From assembly GCA_964634325.1 (NCBI GenBank), contig CAZWJF010000006.1, forward strand, positions 62,001-126,000: a DNA stretch of 64,000 nt, read 5' to 3'. The stretch comes from JAJXWB01 sp964634325 (GTDB lineage Bacteria; Pseudomonadota; Alphaproteobacteria; Rhizobiales; Beijerinckiaceae). Position 1 is the first letter of the stretch. Each line of letters starts with the position of its first letter. A program made the translations under genes and the position numbers. Below are positions 34,052 through 43,061 of the stretch, piece by piece. The notes under the pieces are model-generated. The model was given only the letters and a program-made list of their open reading frames with translations. It did no database searches and was not told the origin of the DNA.

Positions 34052-37000
34052 TCAATATTCCCATTCCACGCCAACGCCGACCGACGTCTTGCCGTCGACG
34101 CGCGTCTCGCTCTGCACGCGAAAATTCTTGAACACGTCGACGCCGACATTGACCGATGTCTGATCCGGTTTCGTCCCTGTGCGGACGCCGACGCTGACGC
34201 CGTTCATGATGTAGCGCGAGACGCCGACGCTCGGGCCGTTCGCGCCGCCGAGGTCGAGATCGAGCGAATCGACGCCCAAAGCGCGTCGCATCTTTTCAAA
34301 CGCGTCGGCGCCGGCGGAGACGCCGGAGAATTGCGCGAGCGCCATGGCGAGTTGCACCGCCTGGAAAGGCGTGAGCGAGCCGGAGGCCTTGGCGAACAGC
34401 AGTCGCGACAGAACTTCGTCCTGCGGCAGCTCCGGGGTCGAAGTGAATGTGAATGTCGGCAGCGACGCCGGGCCGGTCACGCCGATCTTCGCGGTTACGC
34501 CGCTTGCTGTGGTCTGCGCCGAAAAATCGAGTTGCGGCACGAGGCCTCCTGCGAAGGTCAGCTTGCCCTGCGTGATGTCGATGCGCTGCGTCAGCAATTG
34601 CATGCGGCCGCGGCGCAGGTCGAAGCCGCCGTCGACGATCGGCTTCTGGATCGAGCCCGAGACTTTCAGCTCGCCGCCGAATTCCGCGTCAATGCCGCGC
34701 CCGCGCACGAAAATGCGATTGGGCGCCGCGATCTTCAGATCGATCATCGCATCGAACGCCGTCCGATGCGCGGCGCGGGCCTTCTCTTTCCTTTCCACCG
34801 CCAGCATCTGAGCGGCGAAGCCCTTGGCGTCGATGTGGCGAGAGCCGGGCAATGGCTTCAGGTCGACGGGCAGGCGATCCGGCACGTTGACGTCCATCGT
34901 TCGCAACGTGACGCGGCCGGATGTGCGCGGGGCGCGCAGCAGCGGTCCGCTGATCACGAGATCGAGATCGCCGGTCGCGGATGCGATGTCGCTGTCGACG
35001 AATTGCGCATTGGTCGATTTGACGATCAATGAACCGGGCATGCCCGCAGCGAAATCCGCGGTCGCGCGACCAACGACGTTGATGCGCCCGCCGTTTTTCG
35101 TCTGCGCGCTCAGACCGACGATGTCGACCTCACGTCCCTTGCCGACAAGGCGACCCACGATCTTGGTGAGCGCGACGCCGTTCAACGGAGCGGCGAACGC
35201 GCCGTCGACGACGTCGACCGCGCCGCCGACGAGCGGCGCTGCGATCGGCCCTGAAACGCGCAGGTCCACGACGGCTTTGCCGGCGACAGATTGGCCATTG
35301 ACGGACAAGGTTGGATTGGCGAGCGCAGCGTCGATCGTTCCCTTGATTGCGAGATCGAGCGCGCCCGCGCCGAGCGGCGCTGTTCCGGCGAGCGTCAGTC
35401 GGCTTTTGGCGCCGATCGCGACGCTTGCGTCAAGGGTCGTCCTGTCGCGTTGCACATGGCCGCGCGCGGCGATGTCGGTCGGCGGAAGTCCGGCTGATCT
35501 TGTCTGCGGCGCTGTCAAGCGAGAGACTTTCATGCGCCAGTCGCCCGAGGGCGAAGCCGCGTCGCCTTCGATCTTCGCCTCGGCGTCGGCCAGCCCATCC
35601 AGCGCGAGCTTCGGGTCGAGAATGGCGACGAGCGAAAGCGGCAAGGCGCGCGCATTGATGTTGAGGGCAAGACGAGGTCCGACGAGCCCATCGATGCTCA
35701 AACTCCCGGACCCTGCGGCGATCGTGACGCCTTTCACATCCGCGCCGCCGTCGCGGAGGATTACGCTTGCCGGACGCGCGAGCGCGAATCGTCGACCGGC
35801 GCGGTTCGCCGAGAATTGCGCAATGTCGAGCCGAAGCGGGTCGCTCGCATTCAAGGTTCCGCGCGCCGTCAGCTCGTAGTCGCGCGCCGCGATCGACAGG
35901 TCGAGCGCCGTGGCGCCGTTCGCGTCGGGTTTGGCGAGGAGGCGCGCTCTTGAAATCGCCTGTCCCGCGACACGCAGACCGTCCGCCGCCGCCTGCCCCT
36001 CCAGCGCAGGGCGTCGATAGACGTCCCGCGCGCTGATTTGCGCGTCCAGCCGATCGAGCGTGGCGTCAGCCGCGCGCAGGCCGGCGCCATGCGCTTCGAC
36101 GCGGATCGTCTGGCCGCCGCTGTCATTCTCGAATGTCACGTCGGCGTCGAGCCGGCCCGAGAGCTTCTGAAGCGCGAAGGCGGAGAGGTCGTCGAGGTCA
36201 GGCGCCGCGATCCGGACGCGACCGCGCGCCCGCATGTCCTTGTCTAGGATAAGCGCTCCAGCAGCCTGGGCCTTGCCGACCGAGAGGTCGAGCGTATCCA
36301 GGCTCCAGTTCTGACCGGCGCGGTTTGCGCGCAGAGCGCCGCGCGCCGGTTTGCCGTCGATGATCCCTTCGATCGATGCCGAAACAGCGGTCGCGCCGGT
36401 CACGTCGCGCGCCGCGCCGGTGAGCGCCAGATGCGGGATCGGCCGACCGATCGCGGCGGCGTCCTGCACGCGCGCGGCAAAAGTCGCGTCCAGTTTCTTC
36501 AGCGCGCCGGCCAGAGCGATATCCGCATGGGCGCGGCCCTTGAGCCTTGCGTCTGCTTTCGCGAGGTCCGGCGCGTCGACTGCAATCTTGAGGTTTGCGA
36601 GATCGTTCGTCGCCTTGCCGTCGAGCAGCGCATCGACATGCGCGCCCGCGATCGACAATCTGTCGAAGCGTACGCCGCCGTCGTCGGTTGCGACGACGCC
36701 TTTGACCGACGCCTTGCCGCCGAGCAATCCGTCCAGCGCCGGGACGCCGAGACGGGGATCCTTGACCCCGCCGTCGAGTACGGCGGAGACGCGTCCTTCG
36801 CGCGGCGAACCGGCGATCGCTACGGCGAGAGTCAGCGCGCCTCTCAGATCGCGTTTCGCCAGCGACGAAAATTGGTTGAGCTCGGGAATGGAGAGTTGGG
36901 CGCGGCCGTCGATCTTGCGCGGTCCGGCCTGGCCCGTGAAAGTCAGACGCCCTGCGCCGCTTTCGAGACTTGCGGCGCTGACGTTCATCGAGTCGAGGTT

Positions 37001-38347
37001 CGACGCATGCGCGAGAAAGTCGAACTTGGCGCTATCGCCGACAGCCCGCGCCAGCGCAGCGTCGGCGAGCGTCAGCCCTGACGCGCGGGCGTTGGCGCGC
37101 ACGGTGAAGCCCGATGCAGCCGCGCCGACGTCGCGCGCGACGCTCGCGTCCATGTCCAGATGTCCGATCCTGCCCACGGGGGCGCTCGCATCCTCCACGA
37201 GGAGCCGCAGCGCGCCTTCGGGCTCTGTCGATGAACCGGAAATCTTGGCCCGCGCCTCGAGTCTTGCCGCTGCGAAGGATGCGTTGGGCCTGGGCGTCGC
37301 GCCGACCGCCGCGAACTGTCCCGCAAGCCCGCCGTCCGGCGCGAGCTTCGCGTCGCCTGTCAGGCGAAACGCCGAAGTCGAGAGTTCGATGGCGTCGAGC
37401 GCAACAGCCTTGTCATCGCCGAACCAGCCGACCGCCTTGACCTTCGTCTGATCCTCGAACAGGGCGGCGGCGTCGCGGGGCAAGAGCGCGGCGATGTGCG
37501 CGGCGAGATCGAGCGATGCGCGCCGACGGGCGCCGTCGCGGATTATGGAGAGATCGCCGACTGCATCCGCCGCGCCGCCGGCGCGGGCGTCGAGACGGGC
37601 CGCGAAATTGTCGAGCGGTCCGTCGCCTTTCAGATGGACTTCGACCGGCGGCAGGTTCGGCAAGGACGCCAGCCGCGCGACCAGTCCGCCAGCCGGCTCC
37701 GACGCGTCCACAGAAAGGGCGATGCGTTGTCCATCAGCGGCGACGTCGACGGTCGCTGCGATTGATCCCGGCCCGTCGAGCCGCTTGATCGCCAGCGCAG
37801 CGCGCGCCGACGCGCCGGTCGCGCCGAGATCCGCGTTTCCCTCGATCGCGATCGCCGCTGGCGCATCGAGAACAGGTTTCGCGAGATCGATCCTGCGCAC
37901 GGCGAGCGCGCCGACGCGCACCGGCAGGGGCGGGCGCCAAGCGAGCGCAGCCTGCGCCATTTCGAACAAGCTGCGTTTGTCGGGCTGCGCTTCGGGCGGC
38001 ATCAGCGGCTTACGCAGGATTTCGACAGCGCCCGCGTCGAGCGCTTCGATATCGACTGCGCCGCGCAGCAGCGCGCGTTGGCGCCAGCGCATCGTCGCCC
38101 GGTCGAGCTTCAGCCAGACGCCGGCGTCGTCTGCGATTGTCACGTCGCGCACGACCGGCTCGCTCGACAGCAGATTGTCGATCCCGCCGATTGCGACTTC
38201 AGAGCCGGGCGCGGAGGCCGCGCGCGCGATCAGTCCGGCCAATGTGCGGCCGCCGAGGCTCGAATTGGCGAACACGGCGGCTGCGCCGAGCATCAGCGTC
38301 AAGGCGGCGGCGGTCAGGCCAACGATGCGCATCTTGCCGGCCGCCAT
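34052..38347 (-). CDS. tamB: Translocation and assembly module protein TamB
   Basis: A 1431-residue AsmA-like protein spanning the periplasm. An N-terminal signal-anchor (IVGLTAAALTLMLGAAAVFA) is followed by very long beta-rich repetitive sequence and a conserved C-terminal TamB domain, including GRMQLLTQRIDITQGKLTFAG and a strand ending VGVGVEWEY. With TamA it takes part in outer-membrane protein insertion or lipid transport between membranes. Its start overlaps the tamA stop (TGATG), and the pair is transcribed leftward. Length is usual for alphaproteobacteria. Confidence 0.93.
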   Translation of the reverse strand: MAAGKMRIVGLTAAALTLMLGAAAVFANSSLGGRTLAGLIARAASAPGSEVAIGGIDNLLSSEPVVRDVTIADDAGVWLKLDRATMRWRQRALLRGAVDIEALDAGAVEILRKPLMPPEAQPDKRSLFEMAQAALAWRPPLPVRVGALAVRRIDLAKPVLDAPAAIAIEGNADLGATGASARAALAIKRLDGPGSIAATVDVAADGQRIALSVDASEPAGGLVARLASLPNLPPVEVHLKGDGPLDNFAARLDARAGGAADAVGDLSIIRDGARRRASLDLAAHIAALLPRDAAALFEDQTKVKAVGWFGDDKAVALDAIELSTSAFRLTGDAKLAPDGGLAGQFAAVGATPRPNASFAAARLEARAKISGSSTEPEGALRLLVEDASAPVGRIGHLDMDASVARDVGAAASGFTVRANARASGLTLADAALARAVGDSAKFDFLAHASNLDSMNVSAASLESGAGRLTFTGQAGPRKIDGRAQLSIPELNQFSSLAKRDLRGALTLAVAIAGSPREGRVSAVLDGGVKDPRLGVPALDGLLGGKASVKGVVATDDGGVRFDRLSIAGAHVDALLDGKATNDLANLKIAVDAPDLAKADARLKGRAHADIALAGALKKLDATFAARVQDAAAIGRPIPHLALTGAARDVTGATAVSASIEGIIDGKPARGALRANRAGQNWSLDTLDLSVGKAQAAGALILDKDMRARGRVRIAAPDLDDLSAFALQKLSGRLDADVTFENDSGGQTIRVEAHGAGLRAADATLDRLDAQISARDVYRRPALEGQAAADGLRVAGQAISRARLLAKPDANGATALDLSIAARDYELTARGTLNASDPLRLDIAQFSANRAGRRFALARPASVILRDGGADVKGVTIAAGSGSLSIDGLVGPRLALNINARALPLSLVAILDPKLALDGLADAEAKIEGDAASPSGDWRMKVSRLTAPQTRSAGLPPTDIAARGHVQRDRTTLDASVAIGAKSRLTLAGTAPLGAGALDLAIKGTIDAALANPTLSVNGQSVAGKAVVDLRVSGPIAAPLVGGAVDVVDGAFAAPLNGVALTKIVGRLVGKGREVDIVGLSAQTKNGGRINVVGRATADFAAGMPGSLIVKSTNAQFVDSDIASATGDLDLVISGPLLRAPRTSGRVTLRTMDVNVPDRLPVDLKPLPGSRHIDAKGFAAQMLAVERKEKARAAHRTAFDAMIDLKIAAPNRIFVRGRGIDAEFGGELKVSGSIQKPIVDGGFDLRRGRMQLLTQRIDITQGKLTFAGGLVPQLDFSAQTTASGVTAKIGVTGPASLPTFTFTSTPELPQDEVLSRLLFAKASGSLTPFQAVQLAMALAQFSGVSAGADAFEKMRRALGVDSLDLDLGGANGPSVGVSRYIMNGVSVGVRTGTKPDQTSVNVGVDVFKNFRVQSETRVDGKTSVGVGVEWEY

Positions 38348-40311
38348 CAGAACGCCTCCCCGACGCCGATGAGCACGCCGAACTTGCTGTCGCCGGGCTT
38401 GCGATTGACAGGCAACGCGAGATCGAGCCGGATCGGTCCGATCGCCGTGTAATAGCGCAGGCCCAACCCGGCGGCCATGCGGATCGAAGACGTGTGGAAA
38501 TCCGGGTAGGGTGAAGAGAAGGCCGAACCGGCATCGACGAAGGGGACGACGCCGATGTCATGCGTGATCTTGATGCGCGCTTCGACGGAGGTTTCGAAAA
38601 AGCTCAACCCGCCGGTCGGCCGCCCGAAACCGTTCTCGGGACTGAGCGAGCGATAACGATAGCCGCGCACGGAGCCGCCGCCGCCGGCGAAGAAGCGGCG
38701 GTTGGCGGGAACGTCGTCGATCTTCGCGCCGACCGTCGAACCGGCGGCGACGCGGGCGGCGAGAACGTAACGCGCGTCTTCGTCGAGCGCACGGTAGGCG
38801 GAAACCTGCGCCTTGGACTGCACCATGCCGACGCCATGCGGCAGCGCTTTCACATAGGGCGCGATGCGCAGATTGGCGCGTACGCCGCGGGTTGGCGCGA
38901 GGCGGTCGTCGGTGGAGTCGTAGTTCACAGCGAGCGGGACGCCGAGTAGCGAATAATTATGGCCGCCCCAGGCGTCGACGGTGCGCCCGGCCTCCAGCTC
39001 GAGCCCCGCCTGAGCCGAGAGATATTCGTCGAAGCGATGGCGCACTGCGACGTTCGCCGAGCCGTAGCTCGCATAATAATAGTCGGTGCTCTCACGAATG
39101 AAGGCCGCATCGACCAGAAGATCGTTGCGCGTGCCCCAGAGCGCTGGCTTCACGAAACTCGCGCCGACGCGTCCGACCGCGTCCTGCCAGCGCAGCGACG
39201 AGAACCCCTTGAACGTCGATGCGCCGCCCAGTCGCGCGACGCCGGCTTCCACATCGAAGCGAAGGCGCTCCGCGCCGCCGAACAAATTTCGATGCGTCCA
39301 CGACGCGCGCGCAGATGGGCCGTCGGTGTTTGAAAATTGCGCCGACACGGCGACAGCGTGCAGCTTGCGTTCACTGGTGGTTACGAGCAGCGGCAGATTT
39401 CCATTGGCGTCGAGCTTCTCGCTGTCCTCGATCCGAACGCCGCCGATCGCCTCGATCTGTGAGATGGACTTGCGCGTGTCGGCGATCTTCTTCGGGCTGT
39501 AGGCCTCGCCGTTTTCGAGATAGATGAAAGAGCGAATGACCGAAGGATCGACCCCCGGCGAGCCCTTCAGCGCGATCTTGCCTATGCCCGCGCGCGGACC
39601 CGGGTCGATCGTCACGGCCACGTCCATGACGTCGAGATCGTGGAGGATCACGGGACGCATGTCGACGACCTTGGCGAGCGGGTAGGATTGCGCACGCAGT
39701 TGATCGACCCATGCCGCCTGCACGGCGCGAAGGGCGCCCGCGCGCGCAGGCCCTGCCGGATCGGCGCCAGGGCGCGTCCGGTCGATCAGCGCGGAGTCCA
39801 TTTGCGCATGCGTGCGCGCATCGTACACAAGCACGTTGCGCACCTTGAAGAGAGGGCCGGGCGCGATGTCGTAGCGCACCGGCGCGAGCGATTTTCCGCG
39901 CAACGCATCGACGGCGCGCGCAGCGGCGTCCGCGCCGGCGCCGTCGGGCGAGACCGGAACGCCGGCGACGGTCGCGCGCACTTGCGCGTCGAAGTAGCCG
40001 CTCGCCCAGAGCGCGTCCGCGATCGCGCCGAAATCCGAAACGACCCGTCGTGCAAGACCAACGCCGGAGGAAGGCGCTTCGAGCCTGAGACGCCAGACTT
40101 TCGATGCGTCTCGGATCGCCTCCGCCAATCTGGAATCGTCGTCTATTCCGGAAAAGACGACATCATAAGCGGCCGCGTCGGCCGAAGGGGCCGCCTGGTC
40201 CGGCTTTCCGAACAGACCGAAAAAATCGAAGGCGCGCGCGTCGGTCGCGCCGCCGGCGGCGACGATCAGCGCGAGAGCGCCCGGAAGGATCTGTCGTAAC
40301 GCCCCAACCAC
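38347..40311 (-). CDS. tamA: Outer-membrane Omp85-family protein TamA
   Basis: A 654-residue Omp85/BamA-superfamily protein. A signal peptide (to about residue 27) precedes three POTRA-like periplasmic domains (residues about 45-310) and a C-terminal 16-strand barrel. The barrel contains FFAGGGGSVRGYRYRSL, the VRGY/F motif of the superfamily, and IGPIRLDLALPVNR near the end. It works with TamB, encoded directly downstream. Start is GTG 40311. A perfect 25-base palindrome lies in its upstream region. Confidence 0.93.
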   Translation of the reverse strand: MVGALRQILPGALALIVAAGGATDARAFDFFGLFGKPDQAAPSADAAAYDVVFSGIDDDSRLAEAIRDASKVWRLRLEAPSSGVGLARRVVSDFGAIADALWASGYFDAQVRATVAGVPVSPDGAGADAAARAVDALRGKSLAPVRYDIAPGPLFKVRNVLVYDARTHAQMDSALIDRTRPGADPAGPARAGALRAVQAAWVDQLRAQSYPLAKVVDMRPVILHDLDVMDVAVTIDPGPRAGIGKIALKGSPGVDPSVIRSFIYLENGEAYSPKKIADTRKSISQIEAIGGVRIEDSEKLDANGNLPLLVTTSERKLHAVAVSAQFSNTDGPSARASWTHRNLFGGAERLRFDVEAGVARLGGASTFKGFSSLRWQDAVGRVGASFVKPALWGTRNDLLVDAAFIRESTDYYYASYGSANVAVRHRFDEYLSAQAGLELEAGRTVDAWGGHNYSLLGVPLAVNYDSTDDRLAPTRGVRANLRIAPYVKALPHGVGMVQSKAQVSAYRALDEDARYVLAARVAAGSTVGAKIDDVPANRRFFAGGGGSVRGYRYRSLSPENGFGRPTGGLSFFETSVEARIKITHDIGVVPFVDAGSAFSSPYPDFHTSSIRMAAGLGLRYYTAIGPIRLDLALPVNRKPGDSKFGVLIGVGEAF

Positions 40312-40378
40312 CGTCTCGAAGCCGTTCCTCGCAGCGAAATAGTCGAGGACAGCGTAACGCAGGATTCCTTGGCATTAG

Positions 40379-40403
40379 CGAAAAATTCATGGTGAATTTT
40401 TCG
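40379..40403. promoter_or_regulatory. Perfect 11-base-arm palindrome upstream of tamA
   Basis: CGAAAAATTCA, TGG, TGAATTTTTCG: eleven-base perfect arms with three central bases, in the 105-base gap between the tetR stop and tamA. It is strikingly AT-rich for this genome. It could be a terminator for tetR or an operator for tamAB; the A/T-rich stem favours a protein site, by inference. Confidence 0.55.
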
Positions 40404-40416
40404 TTTCGCGCCTTTG

Positions 40417-41106
40417 TCAGGTAGATTTTTCTATCGCGCCCGCGCCGTTTGATCTGTCTGGCTTGCGCTTCGATTTTGCGTCGACGGCGTTCATCGCTGT
40501 TGCATCCGTAGGCAGTCTTGCGTCGAGAACGGCGTTGCAGGCTGCGCCGGCGAGATCGGCGGTCGCAGGTTGCCGCGTGACCATCGCGGCGACGATGGCG
40601 CCGTCCATCAGCAAGCCGATCTGATGGGCCAATTCATTTGGCGATGAAGCGCCTGCTTCCGCGGCGAGCCTCTCGATTTGGTCGAGCACGGCGGTCTTGT
40701 GCTCGATCGCCAGCGCGCGCAAGCGGGTGTCGTTCTTGTCGTGCTCGCCGACCGCATTGATGAACGGGCAGCCGTAAAAGCTCTCCTGCTCGAACCACTC
40801 GCGCAGCATGGGGAAGACACGGCCAAGCTTGATGCGCGGCGGCGCCTCGCCACGCGTCAGCTCCGTCAGGAACCAGTCGCGCCAGCGACGACCTTCCTGT
40901 TCGAGCACGGCCTCCACCAGACGATCCTTGGAGCCGAAGATCTTATAGAGCGTCATCTTGGCGACGCCGGACTCGCGCAGAACCGCGTCGACGCCGGTGG
41001 CCGATATGCCGTAGGCGCAAAACAGCCGGGTCGCGGCCCTGATCAATCTCTCGCGTGGCGGCGCGGCCGCTTCCGCGGGTTCGGTCGCGCAAGACAGTTC
41101 GTTCAT
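40417..41106 (-). CDS. TetR/AcrR-family transcriptional regulator
   Basis: A 229-residue regulator. The N-terminal helix-turn-helix reads RERLIRAATRLFCAYGISATGVDAVLRESGVAKMTLYKIFGSKDRLVEAVLE (residues about 20-65), followed by a ligand-binding helical domain with YGCPFINAVGEHDK, a motif found in TetR proteins related to those responding to electrophiles or organic solutes. It is divergent from the osmC-to-cynS cluster, with a 17-base inverted repeat between them, and is the best local candidate for its repressor. The C-terminal 25 residues are a basic tail. ATG 41106 follows GAGAGG. Confidence 0.88.
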   Translation of the reverse strand: MNELSCATEPAEAAAPPRERLIRAATRLFCAYGISATGVDAVLRESGVAKMTLYKIFGSKDRLVEAVLEQEGRRWRDWFLTELTRGEAPPRIKLGRVFPMLREWFEQESFYGCPFINAVGEHDKNDTRLRALAIEHKTAVLDQIERLAAEAGASSPNELAHQIGLLMDGAIVAAMVTRQPATADLAGAACNAVLDARLPTDATAMNAVDAKSKRKPDRSNGAGAIEKST

Positions 41107-41198
41107 TCCGGCGCCCTCTCGTTTTGCACGCTCCGCGACAGCGCGAAGCAGAATGACGTTCCATGAGGCAGATCGGCAAGCTCGACTGAGCGCGCCGC

Positions 41199-41215
41199 AT
41201 GGGCTGGAGGCCCAT
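41199..41215. promoter_or_regulatory. Inverted repeat ATGGGC-N5-GCCCAT, TetR operator candidate
   Basis: Perfect six-base arms around TGGAG, midway between the tetR start and the sigma-54-like promoter of the osmC gene. Size and position suit a TetR-family operator or an enhancer-binding protein site. A half-site TTGCAC (41124-41129), as found in NtrC sites, is also nearby but its partner half is missing. Confidence 0.45.
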
Positions 41216-41255
41216 CCGTTCCGGGAATCTGGCGATTTAGCCCCCGGGAGCGGTC

Positions 41256-41270
41256 TGGCACGGCTCATGC
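41256..41270 (+). promoter_or_regulatory. Sigma-54 (-24/-12) promoter upstream of osmC
   Basis: TGGCACG, four bases, ATGC: it matches the RpoN consensus TGGCACG-N4-TTGC at every position except one T. The invariant GG (41257-41258) and GC (41269-41270) are correctly spaced. Transcription would begin near 41282, giving a leader of about 45 bases before the osmC start. RpoN promoters are typical of nitrogen-controlled operons. Confidence 0.7.
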
Positions 41271-41325
41271 AAGAGACAGACCGGTCAGTCTCCACCTGGG
41301 GGCGACGAAACGCTCGGAGGACGCA

Positions 41326-41868
41326 ATGTCTGCGGTCAAGGAAGAAGTCGTACTCACCGGTTGCCTCGCGCCGATCGACAAAGGCGGTCTCGACAACCTC
41401 ATCGCCTCCGGCAAGGCGAACCCGAAGGCCATCAAGACCCTGAAGTGCAAGACGGTCGCCGAAGGCCGTTTCCGGCACCTCAACTTCATTCGCAGCCTGC
41501 CGCCCTACATCGTCGACGAGCCGCCGGCGCTGCTCGGCGACGACACGGCGCCGAACCCGTCCGAGGCCTCGCTCGCCGCGCTCGGCTCATGCCTGGCGGT
41601 CGGTCTGCACGCCAACGCCGTGCATCGCGGCTGGGTCGTGCGCAAGCTCGAGCTCGCGCTCGAAGGCGATCTTAACATCACCGCGGTCTGGGGTACGGGC
41701 GACACGAGCGAGAAGCCGGTCGGCTTCACCGACGTGCGCGTCAAGGTCGACATGGAATGCGACGGCGTTCCGCAATCGGAAATCGAAAAGCTGATCGCGC
41801 ACGTCACCAAGTGGTCGCCGGTCGCCAACACGTTCACGCGCCCCGTGGCGCTCGTCGTTTCGGTCTGA
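41326..41868 (+). CDS. OsmC-family protein
   Basis: A 180-residue OsmC/Ohr-fold protein. The reactive cysteine is in LAALGSCLAVGL near residue 90. The second cysteine used by peroxidatic Ohr/OsmC members is not seen: the expected region reads HVTKWSPVANTF. So it may act on an electrophile or persulfide with a single cysteine, not as a standard hydroperoxide reductase; that is inference. GGAGGACGCA precedes ATG 41326. First gene of the cluster running to cyanase, just downstream of a sigma-54-like promoter. Confidence 0.85.
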   Translation: MSAVKEEVVLTGCLAPIDKGGLDNLIASGKANPKAIKTLKCKTVAEGRFRHLNFIRSLPPYIVDEPPALLGDDTAPNPSEASLAALGSCLAVGLHANAVHRGWVVRKLELALEGDLNITAVWGTGDTSEKPVGFTDVRVKVDMECDGVPQSEIEKLIAHVTKWSPVANTFTRPVALVVSV

Positions 41869-41891
41869 TCGCGAGCCGGATGGAGATCGCC

Positions 41892-43010
41892 ATGTCCTTG
41901 CAGGAAGCCATAGTTCCCAACCCCGCCGGCGCCGCGGCGGGCGGGGTGCGCGAAGCGGTCCAGAAGATCGTGTCTCGCGAGCTCGCGCCGCAGACGACCG
42001 CCATCGACAAGGGCGTTCTCTATCCCGCCGATATTCTGCGCAACCTCGGGGTCGTCGGCGCATGGTCGACCCATCTGGCCCGAGACGGCAAGGCCGACCT
42101 GCGCGATGCGATCGCGACGATGTCGATCGTCTCGCAGACGTGCACGGCCTCGGGCTTCATGGCGTGGTGCCAGGATACGCTCGGTTGGTATGTGCTGAAC
42201 ACCGACAATACGGCGCTGCGCGACCGGCTGCTGCCGAAGATCGCCACCGGCGAACAGCTCGGCGGCACCGGCCTGTCGAACCCGATGAAGACCTTCTACG
42301 GCATCGAACAGCTTCGGTTGAAAGCCAAGCGCGCGCCGGGCGGCTATGTCGTGCGCGGGCTTCTGCCGTGGGTGTCGAATCTCGGTCCCGACCATCTGTT
42401 TGGCGCCATCATGGAGCTCGAGGATGGCGCGGGTCGCGTCATGTTCGTGGCGGATTGCGCCGCGCCCGGCGTGACGCTCAAGGCTTGCGAACCGTTTCTC
42501 GCGATGGACGGCACAGGCACCTACGCGGTGCAATTCCGCGATGTCTTCGTGCCGGACGACATGGTGCTGGCGCACAACGCCATGCCTTATGTCGAAAAGG
42601 TTCGCGCGGGATTCCTCCTTCTGCAGTTCGGCATGGCGTTCGGGCTGATCCGCGACTGCATCGCCATGATGCGCGAGGTGAAGCCGGCGCTCGGGCACGT
42701 GAATTGCTTCCTTCCTGACCAACCCGAGCACTTCGAGAAAGCGCTCGAGACGATCGAGACGGAAGTGATGGAGCTCGCCAGTCGGCCCTACGATCCGAGC
42801 ATCGCCTACTGGCGACGGATCATCGAGCTGAGACTCGCCGGCGGCGACGCCTGCGTGGCGGCCGCCAACGCGGCCATGCTCCATTGCGGCGCGCGTGGCT
42901 ATGTCATGGCGCATCGCGCCCAGCGTCGCCTGCGCGAAGCGTGGTTCATCGCCATCGTTACGCCCGCGACCAAGCAATTGCGCAAGATGCTCGCCGATAC
43001 GGCGCACTGA
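41892..43010 (+). CDS. Acyl-CoA-dehydrogenase-fold flavoprotein, atypical
   Basis: A 372-residue protein with the overall acyl-CoA dehydrogenase layout: N-terminal helices, a beta domain (GTGLSNPMKTF, then VRGLLPWVSNLGPDHL where the WITN motif normally lies) and a C-terminal helical part. The usual C-terminal GGSxEVxR motif is missing; the end reads REAWFIAIVTPATKQL. Flavin monooxygenases of the DszC/SfnB group share this fold and act on sulfur compounds. With its neighbours (rhodanese, cyanase), an oxidative role on a sulfur or cyano compound is more likely than fatty-acid oxidation. ATG 41892 has GGAG six bases before; another in-frame ATG is at 41880. Confidence 0.75.
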   Translation: MSLQEAIVPNPAGAAAGGVREAVQKIVSRELAPQTTAIDKGVLYPADILRNLGVVGAWSTHLARDGKADLRDAIATMSIVSQTCTASGFMAWCQDTLGWYVLNTDNTALRDRLLPKIATGEQLGGTGLSNPMKTFYGIEQLRLKAKRAPGGYVVRGLLPWVSNLGPDHLFGAIMELEDGAGRVMFVADCAAPGVTLKACEPFLAMDGTGTYAVQFRDVFVPDDMVLAHNAMPYVEKVRAGFLLLQFGMAFGLIRDCIAMMREVKPALGHVNCFLPDQPEHFEKALETIETEVMELASRPYDPSIAYWRRIIELRLAGGDACVAAANAAMLHCGARGYVMAHRAQRRLREAWFIAIVTPATKQLRKMLADTAH

Positions 43011-43061
43011 GATCCGACTGGCGTCGGATGACGGCCGCGGCTGCGGCCGTCCCCGGAGAGA

